NCBI GenBank assembly: GCA_024529925.1
Contig: JAFEUB010000717.1
Coordinates: 1,031,661-1,095,660 of the forward strand
Direction of reading: 5' to 3'
Source of the DNA: Ophthalmolycus amberensis
Taxonomy: Eukaryota > Chordata > Actinopteri > Perciformes > Zoarcidae
Length of the DNA: 64,000 nucleotides
Shown: positions 49,601 through 63,400 of the stretch, one piece after another
How positions within the stretch are numbered: the stretch's first letter is position 1
How the letters are laid out: each line of letters opens with the position of its first letter
Notes under the pieces: generated by a model
The model's input: the letters and a program-made list of their open reading frames with translations, nothing else
What the model was told of the DNA's origin: nothing
Database searches by the model: none
Position numbers and translations under genes: made by a program

Positions 49601-52600
49601 CATGTCCGTGGTGTATTTAGTCTGTTCTTTCCCTCTTTCGGTTTACAGGTCGTCTGCTTTGGTTGCTTGTGTCGCTTGTCAGTATTCTCTCTTGTGTTCC
49701 TCGTGCCATACCGGTTGTTCTCAGTTTAGTTTATTTAACTTGGATTTGCCTCACGCTGCTCCATCAGTTTTGTTGCGAGCCTGTTTTTGTCTTTTGGAAT
49801 GAGCCTTTTGTTATCAAAGCCTGCCTGGTGTCCTGCATTTGGGTCCACTTCTTTGAACTGAAACATAACAAGTTGAACATTATTGATTTTACTATAAAAA
49901 CACAAGTGGTCCAATCAAGGGTCTACATTTGAAGCACATACAATTAGAGACAGTGAAATGCATTATGTATTTATTTTAATTGTAGATCTTTGAATAATTC
50001 CTTTTGATATTGTGATGGTGATATGGGATGAGTATAAACAAACATTTTCTTCAAAACATGCACAACATGACAGGTTTAAAAAAAATAATAATTTCAGTCA
50101 ATAAATAAATAAATGAATGTACACTATCCCTCAAAGAAAAGAGGCGAGCCATTTCATGGAGCTACTAAGCCATTACACATTAACTTCGCTGACATCAGGA
50201 AACAAAACCATCATCACAAATATTTAATCTCCAATCAACAGTCTGCTGATGAAGCCCAGACTTTAACCCAGAAAGTTGAGTTAGATCATCTAAAAAACGC
50301 CTACAATCTTAGTTACAAACCCTGTTTCTGTCAGAAACCATGACTATAAAAAGACAATACGGACAGACAATCAGCTTATTGCACAACAGTTAACATTGTA
50401 TTCATTGGGAATGACTGGGAGCTATAAAATCATTTAGGCATGCAGACTATACACTTGTGCAAATTCAGATAGATTTTTTGATGGAGCGTATTATTCAAAT
50501 AGTGACCCAAGATCAGATGACGCACTCTTTAAACATACTGGCAGATGACATTCTACTAGCCACTGATGCCAAACCCATAGACTTTTATTGACATGAGACT
50601 GGCAGCTGAGCCAAAGTAAAACTGCAGTGGTGTTATTCTCTGGCATGACATTTGGCTTCCTGTCAACAAGAGCACGTAAGAGTCTAAAGGTCTTAACACC
50701 ACCGTGGTTTCTATAAAGCTGCAGGTGACACATGAACTAGCACCTCAGGTCGAACCATTAATAAAGCATCAAGCATAAACCCTTTAGTTCTTGAATGATG
50801 ATCAAAATAGTATATTCAAAACTAAAAAGAAAGAAGCCTACTTGTGAAATATGGGTAGGTATTAACAATCGTTTTAGACATGAAACACTTCTCACAGATA
50901 TCACAAGCCGGGAGGCCATTTGTCTTCCTTAGCTTCAAGTCCAAAGGGCTCCAGCTCACCATTATGATAGATAAGAACCAAATTGAGGAAGTACTGTATG
51001 AAGGTGGGGTGGGAGATGAAAACGAACAGATGTTGAATGTGAGGAGAGGGTCAGAGATATGCAAGTCAAGAAAGTGAGAGGGGATAGGAATGATGAAAGA
51101 AGGGGGAGGAAGAGATAGGAACAGATAAAAGAGCCATGACAGAAAAAGATAGGCAAAGATGAACAGATCAAAGTTATAGGCAGGAATACTCGTATCCCTT
51201 TAGCCCCAAGTTCCTTCAGAGTTAAGGGTTGCATGGCGGAGAGAGAAAAATAGAAAGTCAACGGCATCTAAACGTTCATTAATGTATTCAAAGGTCACAG
51301 AGAATAAAGCCTCACAGCCGCTGGGTGGGCTCCATCTCATGATCTGCTCTGGAAAAATGCATACGTCAACTGCGAATGAATACATAACACAAAATCAGCA
51401 TGATGTCATGAACTTGTTAATCAAAAGGCCTTTGTGCAGCACTATTAATTGGAGAGTAGATGTATACTTGATACAGAACTGTTGTTTTTCTGGCATTGTA
51501 ATCAAAGAACTAGTCTGATTTATCAGAAAAGGCCAAATTTAATTTTGTGTTCTTTCTTTTGGCAAGACCTGCAGCCTGTTGGTTCATTTCTTGACCATCG
51601 TGAAATTCCTTGATTGAAAAACATGTTTGAAAACCGCACAGCATACTCGTGTTTAACAGACATAGCAACGCCTGCCAATTATGTGGAGGAAAGTGGATAA
51701 AAATGTCTTTTCCTTTTTACATTTTAGGAATATCTGTGTAATGTCATTACAGAAACATCTATTTCCAAACTCTCAAAATCGGATTGAAATACACAGACAC
51801 TGCCCCATAGCAACGTAAAGCATTTGGTTAAAAGAGACAATAAGGGGCCACGACTGGAATTCAGAATCAATAGAAACGTGTAACCTGAAAACTGAGGGTA
51901 AACCAATCGGTCAGGAAACCTTACAGTCACTACCAACCACAGTCCCTCTGAAGCAACTGTATGTCAGAGTCATGGTACAGGTAGGTTTGGCATCATGAAG
52001 ACACACCTAAACATGCATATACTGTCTAAAATACATTCATAAAAACAACTGCTTTCTATAGAAATCCTCCTAGTTCAGGTTGATTTTTATGACAACTGCA
52101 ACAACTACTTGAGTTTATGAAGGACATGTTCGTCAGTCGCATTAAATAAATTAAATCAAGTATATCTGGCTGCTCTCCAAGAGTTGCAGATCACCTATTT
52201 TGAAGATAAAGTCAGTCCAGAGGTTTTAGACCATCCAACACGTTTCTGTGAAATGTTTCACTGGGTTGTAAGTCACCAATGGAAACTGTTGGCCAGACTT
52301 TGCCTCCCCTTTTGTCATAATAAAGCACTGCTCAGTCGGACTGTGGCTTATCTAAGAAATCTCTCTTTCCGATTCCTGATTGCAGTCTGACTTGACCCCG
52401 ACGATGCTTAAGATTTGTTACTGGCAAAGAGGAAAATCTGTCTAAAAAAGCAATTTATTCTAATCTCACAACAGGCTGGCTTTTATCTGATAACTGTGAC
52501 AAAAAGAGATATCAAGGGAAGCAGTGTGTGTGTATGTTTGTGTGGGTGAGTGCTGTCATGACTGTGTGTATTTTCAAAAAGTGGGTCTGATCCAATTACT

Positions 52601-52904
52601 CAGGCTCAGTAGATTCAGTGCTGTCTGTTTGCATCAAAGCTGAGGCACACCATCTAACAGCCTGATCCAACCAATCACACAAGGCTGCCTCGAAAAACAA
52701 AAGCACATTCAGTAAAGGACCAACATGGGGCGGTCCACATACGTAGCCTGCACGCCTGGACTCTGGCCTACCAGCCACACATGAAACCAGCAGCAGACGG
52801 GACAAGTGACCTGCACAGCTGTACATCGGTCTCTTGGCGCTGCCTGAACGCTGCACTGGGTTTCCTCTCCAACAGCTCTCCAGTGTCAATCTCCCCGGTC
52901 TTAC

Positions 52905-52931
52905 TTTCCGTCACTCGCTTGCCTGTGTCCA
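52905..52931 (-). CDS. stxbp6: Candidate 27-nt microexon of stxbp6
   Basis: This is weak inference. On the minus strand a good acceptor (ttctaatcctttacccccttag) is followed after 27 nt by a strong donor (GGAAA then GTAAGACC). The preceding stxbp6 exon should end in phase 1. In that phase the block is open, keeps the frame, and would insert nine residues at the V52 codon (DTGKRVTE plus a changed residue on one side), inside the PH-like domain. One such combination is expected by chance in an intron of this size, so confidence is low. Confidence 0.2.
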
Positions 52932-53937
52932 CTAAGGGGGTAAAGGATTAGAAAAGTACTAAATCAGGGATCTAGGAGACCGTCTGTGACCTTTCCCAAA
53001 CTGCTAAAGTACCACGCACTGTTGAGCAATTAAGTTGGCTCATGTAGATCTAGCCTTGAGTGCATGTTGCTCAAGGAGCACAAATCATTCCGTGGAAACT
53101 CCCCCTACTAAAGCAGGTGCAACAATAAAGTTGTCATTCCTTACTCGTTTCCAACACTGACACTCTTTAATAAAGAAACATATCATGTAATAAAAGATGA
53201 ATACAACATAGGATGGTGTGCGGTATCAAATCAAACTCTCTGCACCTTCATCTTCTCTAGACTGCAGCTGGACTCTGGAGATCTGCTTGGAAGGCAGAAT
53301 TCTTCGCCGTATTGGGCCGAAGATAAATCCGCTCTCCCTTTAAAGTGACTGATCGACATAATTCCTGATACACTGGCTTAGCAAATCCATGTGCCTCACT
53401 TCAAAATCAATACTAGCTGCTTTAAAATGATATAAGAATCATCAGGCTCAGCCAGTATGTAACCGTGGCATCGGATAAGGCACTGAATTCATTACCTCTG
53501 ATGGTATCAATCCTGCGACGCCTTATTAGAACCCCTCACAGAGAAGCTTTTCTTACTATACTCCTTTTAAATCTTCCTCGTTCTCTCTCGACCGCCGCAG
53601 TCTGACAGCACACCAAACAAAGCCAGAGAACATTCCTGCCAGGTGTAAGAAGTAGACCCAGTGAATAATGAATGGAGCCTCAGAAAAGCATTACCTGCAG
53701 CCAGCTTTGTAAAATCAAGTCTATTACAAGCCTTCTACAGGAATTCGGTTGAACTATCCCATTAGACATACGCTTTGCTCAAAGCCTGCAGGACAAGAGG
53801 ATGCGTCTTTGATTCATCATGCAGTGAGAGGAGGGCTAAGATGCAGCTGAGGCATCAGGTAAGGCTGCATGTTAGAGGGAATTCATCCTTCCTGTCGTGA
53901 ATGCCCAGTTTGCAAATAGATTAAATGTCCAATTATG

Positions 53938-53963
53938 AAATGATAAATGATAAATGATAAATG
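53938..53963 (+). repeat. 7-bp tandem repeat (ATGATAA)
   Basis: Three to four consecutive copies of ATGATAA. Confidence 0.85.
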
Positions 53964-54289
53964 CCTAGATGCATGTTGAAATTCATGAGAAGTGAGACAT
54001 TCCAGTGATAGGATCCTTTGAAACTGCTGAGCTATCAGTTCGGGATATGACTCATGAATTAAGAAAAAAAAAAGGAAAAGCTAGTTAAAGTAGATGTATA
54101 GCTATACCTCGGCCCTGGCAGGCGATCATGAATCGCATAGATGGAAGAGATGGATCAGCAGTTCCACTTGGTCTCTATATTTATGAGTAGAGGTGTGGGG
54201 GAGGGGTGGGGGGCTACTCAATTGTTCAATGTTTGCTTCTCCAAAGTATATAATTCAGCATATGCAGTCTGCATTGTTCTGTAATGTCG

Positions 54290-54620
54290 GCGCTGGAGGG
54301 AGAGAGCCAAACAAGCGTTTACTGTGACAGCAGCAAGAGATTTTCTGCAAAAGAGCCGAATCGATAATTCTTGCCTCAATCACTTACAGGCAGTTAACGA
54401 GCCGGTTCCTCTCCCTGAGCAATGGAACCACCATTTTATAGCAGAGACTTGGATACTTACAAAAAGATGATACGGCCATTTTATTTCTCTCTTTTACACA
54501 TTCATGGAGAATGATAGGGGTGACACGGGGGGCATCATTAACTCTTTGCTGTCCGCTGGAAGATCCACTCACAGGGTTAATTAGCAGAGGTGGTTAGTCA
54601 ATTAGCAAACCGCCCAAACA
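54290..54620. promoter_or_regulatory. Possible conserved intronic element
   Basis: This is a repeat-free 330-bp block with GGGTTAATTAGCAG, GTCAATTAGC and ATCGATAATTC homeobox-type cores and long stretches of balanced composition. The call rests on appearance only. Confidence 0.2.
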
Positions 54621-56350
54621 ATGGACATACTTACCAAATAACTTTAGATTGCATTTGCTGTGTATTGTGCACTGTAACATGAATACAATATAAAATTAGT
54701 TTAGTGATTCAAACGTCAATCAATCATCACTTGCAAAATACTGTGATTCTAATGTGCCATGGATAAGCCATGTTCATTTATGTTCCCAAATTCTGAATTG
54801 GAGATAGTTGGACAGCTCGCGAGAGCGTATACCTGCTGAAGTGGAAAAGAAAAGCATGTTTCTCTTTAAAGTTTTCCAGCCAGACAGATGAGTCTAATGC
54901 ATGGAGTTTCCAGTGTTACAGCTTTTTGTATGCAAGTGTCAGACACAGTCTGCTTTGAGCTGCATTAACCCCATAATACTGACTTACATAGAGCTGACAA
55001 GAGACACAGAGACCGCTCCGAGCTGGGTGAGTAAAGTGAGGATGAATAATACCGTATAAAAAGACAAGGATTGAGAGAACATGTCCACTAAAATATTATA
55101 CATCAAAACTCTTCCATGTTTCTTCTTCACGAGCTTGCTTTTGAGGAAGGTAAATGAGGGATATAATGGAGCACAGAGACACAAGGATGTGTATCTGGAC
55201 AAAGGAGAGGCTGACAGTTTATAAAAAGGACATGCATTAATCGATCAGCTCCTTTGGTCCAGCCAGATGTTTTATCTATGCAGCACTTGGCCATCAAAGA
55301 AATTGTAAATCATGGCAAGACACGCACGAACACTAGGGAAGTGAAGAAGAAATGTGTCTGTTGTCCTATGAGGAGAAATACACTATAAATAACACACTTT
55401 CACTGTGGTGCACATAAATGATGAGGAACTCGAGAGCAGAAGATGAAAGTGAAACAATTAGACATGGACAATGCATCAGCACAGCAATACCCTAATGATT
55501 AGGAACCATGTGTTACATTTGAAAAACTGAGGCATGGCAGAGTAATAACGGTAATGGCTTTCCAAATTCTACTTTCCATTTCAAACCCTCCTTCTTTCCA
55601 GTAAAGACTATCAAGAGGTTAGGACCCTTGAGATCTTTCCCCTCCCTTTCTCCACCGACATATCTGTCTCCTCCACTACCAACAGCTCCTCCCTGTCTCC
55701 TCTTATCCCAGTCTAAGTGGGTAGATAGTACTGTCAATTGTGCCGAGTAGTCATTCTTTCCTTCTGGCTGATAGTTTCATGCGTCTCAAATAGACTCTAA
55801 TAATCAGTATTTGACTGAACAGAATTAGATGCTGCACCTGTAGATTAACACAAGGGAGATACAGCCAAACTATTTATATTATATTATTAGAAATAATTAT
55901 TTTTGAAAAGTTGAAAAAACATCTTGCGATGGTAAGTAAACATCACAGTGGAGTACACATCAAGACCAACACTGATTATTTTTGTACATTTACCTTTTAA
56001 ACTGTGCATCAATGAATGTGCCATCTGGCAGCATTTTCGCCATATGCTTTTCACACAGCTGGATACTTTAAGCAGATGGACCAAAGTTTTGGCTGCTAAA
56101 CTGCTGTCAAACTGTACTGGAGGCATGAAGCCAGGATGATTGTGTAGTGTCAATTTTCAAGCCAAAACTCACTTCGGTAAGTCCCCGTTCACTGACTTTC
56201 CAACAGAGAGCAGATTAAACTGTTGATCAAAAGGTCAACACAATGTGAATTCTGTACAAAACAAACTACAAAACATTTTTAAATCCGTAGCTACTGTTGG
56301 ATTAAAGCGGCAACTGTTAACATAACCACCTCCCACTACCCCCCTCCCCT

Positions 56351-56378
56351 CCCCCCCCCCCCCCCCACACACACACAG
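56351..56378 (+). repeat. C16 run with (CA)n
   Basis: Sixteen C followed by ACACACACACAC. Confidence 0.9.
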
Positions 56379-58879
56379 GTTCTTCCTTTTATCCCTTCCT
56401 TCCATCCCTGACCTATTCTCTCCCTAATAATGAAGTTCATTGCACTGATCAGCTACTTTCCTCTGCTTGCAAACAAACAAATCACCCAATAAAGTACACT
56501 TAAGTCACTGCAGTCAAACGGAGACAGGTACATCAACTACTTGAACACACAAAGCATTCGGTTTGGGCCTTTGTAAAGGCTTGAAAGACAGATGGTCAAT
56601 GGAAAACACATTACCAAGCTCCAGAGTCTTCATCACAGAGTGCTATAGCTTCTGAGATTTACTGTCTGTAGTTCGCTTACGAACATTGAGTTGTTCGTAA
56701 GTGAACAACAGCCAGTCACTGTTTTGCCCCATTTGAGCAGTAGGGCCAAATATTTCAGCAAAACCACATACTACAAAACCTGAAAAGTCCAATGTGATCG
56801 AGTTGTGAAAATGAATGTGGGATCGGATAAGGCTAATTCAGAACACATTTGTTTCATTCATACTCTACTTCATTTATACTCCGATTCCCTGAGCCCACAG
56901 AAGTCACGAGACAAACTAAAGTCCTGTTTGTTCAATTACTGCTTGAAGAACAGGCCTTTGCACAGAAAAGGAACAGTGGAGAAAATGTACCGTATGTCAG
57001 CTGAATGGAAGGAAATATTCTGCAAGGGGAATCCATCTTAGAAGTTGACAGAAGAGAGCTGTTAGCGAGCAAGCAGTCCAGAACATTGACTGTGACTTCA
57101 TTGTTGCAGAAAGTTTTCCTCTCCAAGTCTACGTCAAATCCAGTGGTTGAAAGAGGGCCAAGTATAGCAAAGAGCATCCAGACAAGATTGAGGACTTGAA
57201 TCATTGGCTAAAGAAAAGGTCTCAAGAGTGTCAGGATGCAATCTGTGACTGCTGTTTTCCAGGCCTACAAACCAATATGGCACCTAGTTTCCTTCTTTTG
57301 TCCGAAGATAACTGCAAATATAAAAATAGATCCATAATGAATTACGCTCGCATTAATCTTCGTGTAATACATCCAAAGGACGAATTCGAAGGAAAGGACG
57401 AATTATCAGGCAACTCCTTCACCTAAAGGACGAGTTATTACCTACAAATTGCCATGACAGACTGAAACAAATTGCTTTGCAAATTGTCTAGAATTAAAAT
57501 GCACTGCCATGACATTTTGTAATAATCAAGGCATGTCAATACATTGAGAAACAAGAATTAACTCTGCGAGAATGAGCCTTATTTCTCAACAGAGATACTA
57601 TTTTCTTCGTATGGGCCATTTGTACTTCAAAGACAGTTTTAAGACAGAAAGTCAGTTGGATTGAGTAACTGAAGTTGGTTATTAAATGTTTTGTTGTGAA
57701 GTCTCTCAGTTTTACAAGAGCAGAGCATCAGCTAATTATCTGGATGGCTGACTTTTACAAAAACGGGGCTCTTTGCTCTTTTATTACAGCTCTCTCTTCT
57801 CTCCTCTTCTCCCTTTTCTCCCTTCATTTCACACTGCGCAGATGAGAGGAAGGGTCTGGAGTACAAACGTTTGCACAAAACAAAAGATGAGAACACCACG
57901 AATATGACTACATTCAGGTATGCAGGGAATTGTGTTGACACAGTCTTTGCTCCATCAATGAGCCAATACATATGGTCAGAGTACGCAGTATCAAAAACAT
58001 GTGTGGTGTGGTCCTCTTCTCGAATAATTACCTCCTCTATGGTCCCACAAGTGGCCACATCACCTCATCTCTCCGAGCCATTCCCTGCTGTCGTGTGCCA
58101 TCAACGCTTTCACAACATTCAGAGCAACAACAACAGTATACCAGAGGAAGGCGGCCAGAAACTAAATACATTACCAACACAACAATACCTCAAGACTAAC
58201 TCGATTCAGGAATATATAGAACAGGAAATCGATTGCAACACCACAACATCTAGAATTAACTGTAAACTAAATAAATGTCTTCAAACATAAAATTATCTCC
58301 ATCTCCTGTCCCCTGTGTGTCTCCAGTGGAAGCAGGAATCCTCCTGTTTTTAAACAGAACCATGAAGAAGGAGTGGAGCAGCACCAAAAGCAACCAAAGA
58401 CTGAATGAGATGTTAAAGGGAGCTGAGGGGAGCCTTCCAAACTAACAAACACACACACACTACCTCCACCACACCAATCGTCAGAATCCTGCTAGAAAGA
58501 AAGCACCCTATGGTTTCTGCTCTACTGTAGGTGTGTTCCATGAACCAAAGTGCTGTTTGGAAAGAGGAAGAGGACAACCAGACTGAGTTGGACTGTTGGA
58601 TTTGATGCTGGACGTCTCAGGGAGGTTTTTGTATGCACAACAGAACACACAACTTAGTCCACCAAAAGAACCTGAGCCCCACCTGCTCCATCTGCAGTGT
58701 GTGTGTGTGTGTGTACTATGAGTGAGCAAGTGAAAGATATACCAGAGACCCTGCATACTGGATTATGCACTGGCCTGACTGCATGTCAATGGGGCTTTCT
58801 CACAAATATTTTCCTGCTTTCCATCTTAAAAAGTTGAATAAAAGGGGGAAAAAAACAACCTATGCCTGTGTTTGTACCC

Positions 58880-59159
58880 AGGTTGAAACGATTTGATATA
58901 TTGTACTATCATAATATGGCATAAGTGTTGTCTTTTTCTGGTTTAAATGGCTGCATTCCAGTTAAGTGATGTAATAAAACCAGTATGCGCTAGCTGTTCT
59001 ATTATTTGCCTTAACGCACTTTATATCCACATCACTGATGATTATTTAGTAAAACATATTATTGTGTAAATATTGTGAAAGCAACAACAGTCGACCCTGT
59101 TGCATATCGATAAAGGTAAAAACATAGTGATATTTGAATTTCTACATATCGCTCAACCT
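58880..59159. mobile_element. Degraded inverted-repeat (MITE-like) element
   Basis: AGGTTGAAACGATTTGATAT on the left is mirrored on the right by sequence whose complement reads AGGTTGAGCGATATGTAG, about 280 bp apart. The interior is AT-rich. No convincing target duplication is visible, so this is an old copy or a wrongly bounded one. Confidence 0.4.
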
Positions 59160-61904
59160 TACTCTAGCCTAGCCTAACAACGATGACAGTGAAATATTCT
59201 TATGACTGCAGCATTAAAACAGAAACCAAAGAATGTTTGTCTGACATCAGGCCTTGTGTTAAGGCCACAGGAGAGGACACATAGTTCCCCAACAAATGAA
59301 ATGGATGGGCGCATTGGATACATAATCGGAGGCTGAAGTGTCATTGGAGAGTGATAGCAATAGATAACGACCCAACATCTGCCACCATTCAAGCATCAAG
59401 GCCAGGTATGTTGTAGCAATCCAAAATATTTCAGTGGACACCATCTAGCAGGACAAAAGCCTTGAATGAATGAGTTCCAATTTAAGTCTTTCAACAATAC
59501 AGACATGTCTTTGTGTGTATGGTCATTTTTCAAAAAGTCAGGTTCAAACAAATTCAAAGTAACACGTAAATTAATTTGAACATAACCCATATAGCCTTAT
59601 TTTATAAGCTTCTGGAGAAAATTAGGCCGTCAGACAATGTTATACAGTTGACGTTGATCCGCACGTTTCTGGTGCCTCCTCTGCTTCACTTGGATGACAA
59701 GCTAGCTGGGTAGTCCTTAGATTTAATGTCAATGTAGAATAAGGCTATTGCAGGAACCCAAAATATTAAACACACACTGCTTCTCAGATGCATCAGTGTT
59801 TTGATTATCCAGTCAGCACGGTTCTGCTCTCTAGTCTAAATATTTGCTCAGTACCTTTTCCCCACGTTTGAACCAATGTCCTAGCTTATTTTGATGTCTT
59901 TTCCAAAGCTTCCAACATATTGCCATTCCAGCAGCTCTTAAATCATTTAATTTTGCCATCTGCTATCACTTGTCTTACCTTTTACCTTCAGTCTCAGCTT
60001 TCCTCTCCTAGCCCCAAGTTCAGGTCGCTCAAGCATTGAGGGGTTTGGCGGCGAGGAGCTGAGGCTGACGTGATAAGAGGGGGCAAGAGTGAGGGCTGAA
60101 GACAGTTCATGTTTTAAAGAGTCTGGCACAGAAATGAGCTGAGCTGCTGCTGCAGAAAGAGCCTAATTAGTCGAGATAACGACTGCCATAGCACACTGAT
60201 AAAAAGAGGTTTTGGTACACACATGCACACACGCACACACACACATACCTTAACAGGGAATGAGGTATTAGTGTCATGCTGATGTATCTGGCCCTGTGTG
60301 AGTGGGCTGTCTGTCTCTGCTCTCAGTAAATACCGGGAGGCCAGCATCAGTCACTGCTACTACACTGGCTCTGTGAGAAGGCAACATTCTGCACAACAGA
60401 GCACAGACCACCCGCACACCCACGCCTGACTAAACTTCGTTAACTAACATTTGTCCAGACTCCCTGCGATGCTCGAAAAAGTTCTATCGGGTATATGCAA
60501 TGTGGAAGTAAAACTAAACTCGAAGATGTTATGTGCCAGGATAGCCGTTTCCCTGTTTTCTTCCAAAAATGTTCCAAGAACTATTTAACACCTTAACGTA
60601 GCATTAGTACTTTCTCAAAGTAATGTGTGTCTGTCTCAATGTCGGACTTCAAATGTGTCAATTGTGAGAAGTGAAACCAAAGATCACCTTTTCAAATTAT
60701 GGTCAACTGACAAACTGACTGGCGGTGAGATCGCTGTTGCTTTTGTCAGTCAAAGTAAAATATGTTGGATGACATTCTGGAGAGTTGTGCATTAATATTT
60801 CAGAGGACTTTAGCAGTGTTAACTCCTCCCAGATCCTTATACATATGTATCCGTGGTCCATTTCCATCTGGACTTATAATGATCTAACCTTGGCAAACAC
60901 ACCACAACCTAATACATACATACATGAATACAAAACGTCAGACTGGTGTGTTCCTGGACTGAGCAACCAAGGTCATAACTGATCTGACTTCATAAGCAGC
61001 TTAGATATACCAGAGAGCTACACAGTCCATCCATCTTACCATATAATCAATAGCCACGAGGCCGCTGATGACGAATGAAGTGAAGTGGAAAGTGCATTTC
61101 ACAAACTGGTGTGGTAACTGTGGAGTCTATATTCTACATGGCCTTAGAGAAAACACTGACACTGGGCTCGGTGACTGAATGTAAGAGATCTTTGTCCCAC
61201 CAACAAAGACGTATGACAGACGGGAGGGATGACTGTGATATATACAGTTGTCATGATTCACTTACTAAAGCTTTTCAAATCAAATAATCCCTGTGCATCA
61301 TATGATTACGTACATCCTTTGTATTTTATGTTAAGTAAAATCAATTTAAAACAACACAAAGATTTTTTAAAAAATACATCAAACCACACAAAAAGAGATG
61401 CAAACTAACCAAACATGAGAATCCAAACATGTGACATACATAAGGCACAGCCTACGCATAAAACATGTAAACCTACCCACAAAATAACATGCCTGCATAA
61501 ACGCACTGTGCATGAACACATGGATAAAACATTGCTGCCCAGATCCCTTAGAAAAATAATTCACATTTGAACACAGGGCTCCCGATCAATTTTTCCCCCA
61601 CAGACACTTCTTGCGACGCATGTTATGCAAGATTGACGTATTTCTTTCATCAATAAAGTTGATGAAGTCGACGAGTCACATGAGCCCTAGTTCAAATGCT
61701 CACAAGTATCCTGGTTAGGATGGCATGTCCCAGTTATGTGTTACACATAAACATATCCTGGATTTAGAAACCTGGATGGAGACACAACTGCACACAAATG
61801 ATCAGAAACCTGGATGTTGTTCCTCATGTTTCATATAAACCTCATGTATCCTGGTGAGATTAACACTAGGACATGGCATAAAACTGTGATACTCGTGCCC
61901 ATGT

Positions 61905-61931
61905 ACACACACACACACACACACACACACA
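61905..61931 (+). repeat. (AC)13 microsatellite
   Basis: Uninterrupted AC dinucleotides. Confidence 0.95.
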
Positions 61932-63173
61932 ATGTAGCCAAACACACTAGGCATGTGTTAATAACAGATAACTCAGACAAGGACGTCGGCTTACAACGAT
62001 GTAGCAAAGTTAGGCCGCGGAAATCAAAAGGACGGCATCGCCTAAAATCAAATAGAAACCAACAGATCATCCTCCTTTCCCTCACTGAACCGGCAACCTG
62101 TAGCAGTTACACATACAAACACACACAGATGTCAACAAGGGTAGAAAGAGGTGTTGAAAATCATGAGGATTGCTTTAAGGAGACCTGGGATGGGAAAGGA
62201 AGAAAATATGTTTTCAAAAATACAAACCGCGTAGACTAAAAGGCTACTCCAGTGAACTTCCACAGTGTCTTATCTACCTCAACTGGCCTCCCATCTCTCC
62301 TGCCAAACATTCTGGGGGCGGTCCAGTGTTTCAGCCTGGGGTCCAGCCATAAAGGCACCGCATGAATCCCAGTGATCAAAGAGAAAGCTCACTAACCAAC
62401 TCGGTCCATGTTGAGCTTCTGGCTTCGCTCCGGCACACCCATTTGTCATCCAGACCCCTGTTGTTGTTGTGAAAGCGCTAACATACGTTTCTGTGTGTAG
62501 GTTAGCAACTCTGTGCGAACCTACTGTGTATAAGATCAAAGTCATAGAATTCTCATCACTGCACATGCTAGGAGCATGTGATGACCACAGAGGTGAAGTG
62601 AAAGCAGAGCAAGGCTGCCGAACAAGTCCGATTGGACAAGGTTTATTTGATACAACGGGAAATTACAATTAATGATACGCAAACCATTTAAATGCTTTCG
62701 GCTGTGTAACCAATCAGCAGTTGTTGCATTTAAGCTCTCATCTGCTTTGGGTTCACACTGGCTTATGACAAGTCACAGTCACGATGCACTTCCAGTAACT
62801 GTTCTTGAAGGACTGTGCTACTGTGCTAGATCGAGCACAGCCTGCAGATCGCTCCAACAACAGGACGCACAATAAAATACTCCTTTCTCCAGACTCAGTC
62901 CGCACAGGTGGCACCTTAAAGCCCAGTCAATTATTGGACCTAAGACAAGAGGTACATGGGTAATCTGCCTAATATGGTCTTATACATTAAAATATAACAA
63001 TGCTGCATCCTGAGCATAGCGAGTGAAGACCATCTGACCAGATTGTACAATGTGCATATTTCGTTACACCGAACCATCGAGAGGCCGTCATTGTTTCGAA
63101 AAGGGCGGGCACTTTCAAAAAAGTACTTTGGATGTACCGTCTGTCAATCAAACTGCTGTTGCAGCCTCTACAC

Positions 63174-63400
63174 CAGCGGTTCCCAAACTTTTTAGGCCAC
63201 GCACCCCCTTCTACATCCCGACCGGGTTCACACACCCCCAATCCCCCCCCCCCCGAGGGGTTTAGAATGAGTCATTTCTCCCTTGATGTGGAAATGATGT
63301 GTTGTTTGATTTTCACTTGTCTTTATGCCAATCTCATCACGTCCCCCAGCAGCTTTCACCTTTGTGCCCAATTTCAGCTTTGCTGCTCTAAAATCTATTA
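63174..63400 (+). mobile_element. Fragment of a hAT (Charlie-like) element, CAGCGGTTCCCAAACTTTTT end
   Basis: CAGCGGTTCCCAAACTTTTT is a typical hAT terminus. It is followed by AGGCCACGCACCCCC and a C-rich run (63243-63254). The opposite end was not found, and the right boundary is approximate. Confidence 0.55.

Larger units (their letters stand above)
46621..58879 (-). other. Large 5' intron of stxbp6, middle part; no gene seen
   Basis: This is mostly unremarkable AT-rich sequence. It holds the microexon candidate (52905-52931), a possible conserved block (54290-54620), a 7-bp tandem (53938-53963), a C-run plus (CA)n (56351-56378) and a short (GT)n (58697-58714). Open frames such as 52596-52889 and 57871-58290 have no recognisable homology. 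Confidence 0.65.
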
